Part shown: piece by piece, positions 63,286 to 64,000 of the stretch
Layout: each line of letters begins with the position of its first letter
Position numbering within the stretch: position 1 is the first letter of the stretch
Origin: Allobosea sp.
GTDB lineage: Bacteria > Pseudomonadota > Alphaproteobacteria > Rhizobiales > Beijerinckiaceae
Direction: 5' to 3'
Assembly: GCF_017308015.1 (NCBI RefSeq)
Contig: NZ_JAFKFW010000002.1
Location: 62,001-126,000 of the forward strand
DNA: 64,000 nt
Position numbers and translations under genes: made by a program
The notes under the pieces: model-generated
The model's input: only the letters and a program-made list of their open reading frames with translations
Databases searched by the model: none
What the model was told of the DNA's origin: nothing

Positions 63286-63831
63286 ATGCGCAGCGAAAAG
63301 GACAAGATGCTGGCCGGCGAGTTCTATCGCGCCGACAGCCCCGAGCTCATCGCCGACAACCGCCGCATCAGCGCCTGGATGGAGCGTTTCAACGCGACCG
63401 GCGCGGCAGCCGAAGCGCACATGCCGCTCATGCGGGAAGCCTTCGGCCATGTCGGGCGCAGCGTCGTCATCCGTCCGCCCTTCCATTGCGATTACGGCTA
63501 CAACATCAGTCTGGGCGACCGCGTCTTCCTCAATTTCAACTGCATCATCCTCGATGTCGTCGCGGTCACGATCGGCGACGGCACGCAGATCGGCCCCGGC
63601 GTGCAGATCCTGACCGCCGACCATCCGCGCGACCCAGAACAGCGCCGGCAGATGCTGGAGTTCGGACGCCCGGTCTCGATCGGCCGCAATGTCTGGATCG
63701 GCGGCGGCGCGATCATTCTGCCGGGCGTCACGATCGGTGACGATGCCATCATCGGCGCGGGCAGCGTGGTCACGCGCGACGTGCCGACCGGCGCCACGGC
63801 CGTCGGCAATCCGGCACGCCTACGGCCCTGA
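63286..63831 (+). CDS. maltose/galactoside O-acetyltransferase (Maa/NodL type)
   Basis: A 181-residue acetyltransferase of the left-handed beta-helix class. The N-terminal Mac domain (EKDKMLAGEFYRADSPELIADNRR) is followed by the hexapeptide repeats (IGDGTQIGPGVQI, IGRNVWIGGGAIILPGVTIGDDAIIGAGSVV) and the catalytic His in TADHPRD. It should acetylate a sugar with acetyl-CoA. It is 17 bp after era and probably shares its transcript. Confidence 0.9.
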   Translation: MRSEKDKMLAGEFYRADSPELIADNRRISAWMERFNATGAAAEAHMPLMREAFGHVGRSVVIRPPFHCDYGYNISLGDRVFLNFNCIILDVVAVTIGDGTQIGPGVQILTADHPRDPEQRRQMLEFGRPVSIGRNVWIGGGAIILPGVTIGDDAIIGAGSVVTRDVPTGATAVGNPARLRP

Positions 63832-63968
63832 CGTAACGTGGAATTGAGCTGCGTCAGTGTGCCACGGCCGCCCTTGCAACTTGTCAAAGTTCAGTCATGA
63901 AACGACATTGTTAGAACGCGTTTTGCGTCCATTTTTTGCCCAAAGATATTTCAGCAGGAGTAATTGCC

Positions 63969-64000
63969 ATGAGCGCCGCACCGCGCATCGCGCTGTTCAT
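63969..64000 (+). CDS. start of a gene cut by the window end
   Basis: An ATG at 63969 with AGGAG nine bases upstream opens a frame that runs to the end (MSAAPRIALF). Only ten residues are visible. The sequence could be the start of an LldE/LutA-type (Fe-S) lactate-utilisation protein, a guess from the first residues only. Confidence 0.5.
   Translation, partial: MSAAPRIALF

Overview
This GC-rich window reads as a chromosomal segment of an alphaproteobacterium of the order Hyphomicrobiales, most like Bosea and its relatives. That is an inference from gene order and protein style, since no rRNA is present. The support is the run of nrdR-ribD-ribE-ribH-nusB-thiL, the run of a cytochrome bc1 chaperone gene, yceD/DUF177, plsX, fabH, ihfA and a merR gene, the pairing of an L,D-transpeptidase with an LdtR-like MarR regulator and a DUF6163-like membrane protein, and lepB-rnc-era. 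There is no phage, transposon or CRISPR array. Nearly all long open frames opposite these genes are shadows.

Layout. 1-10.6 kb is a surface polysaccharide region: a GNAT-type transferase (cut by the window edge), a Wzz/GNVR co-polymerase, a Wza-like export lipoprotein, a GT4 glycosyltransferase, a pair of SMR efflux genes, a WcaJ-type initiating sugar-phosphate transferase, an O-antigen ligase/polymerase-like protein and a methyltransferase. 10.8-12.2 kb holds tRNA-Pro(GGG) and a cluster of small ORFs, two of which follow copies of the same CCCAAATGGGGG element. 12.2-15.8 kb is an esterase and a ring-cleaving dioxygenase / DoxX / LysR group with a clear palindromic operator. 16-21 kb is the fatty-acid/phospholipid cluster plus bamE. 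21-26.5 kb has a DMT exporter, the H+-pumping pyrophosphatase and a ureidoglycine aminohydrolase with an MFS transporter. 26.6-33.4 kb is the thiL-nusB-ribH-ribE-ribD-nrdR operon and glyA, separated by one unrecognised membrane protein gene on the other strand.

33.7-38.7 kb contains a small exported protein, the L,D-transpeptidase with LdtR, a DUF6163-like protein, a 3-hydroxyisobutyryl-CoA hydrolase and a distinctly AT-rich exported ORF that looks acquired. 38.9-44.2 kb has hemB, a lipoprotein-LivH permease fusion, threonine ammonia-lyase, an RDD protein and the N-end-rule transferase bpt. 44.3-46.5 kb is an apparent operon of an RraA-family protein and a two-part UxaA-type dehydratase. 46.5-50.2 kb has a Cys-rich small protein with a PepSY membrane protein, a DUF2336 protein and an outer-membrane beta-barrel protein. 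50.3-64 kb is parC, recO, relA/spoT, rpoZ, a HerA-like ATPase, pdxJ, acpS, aqpZ, lepB-rnc-era and a sugar O-acetyltransferase, ending in the first codons of another gene.

Most of the window is ordinary housekeeping sequence. The parts most worth a second look are the small-ORF cluster with the repeated element (11.1-12.2 kb), the unrecognised gene between nrdR and glyA, the lipoprotein-LivH fusion, the AT-rich exported ORF and the palindromic operators near the dioxygenase and ldtR genes. I did not find a clear multi-gene system that I would call new.
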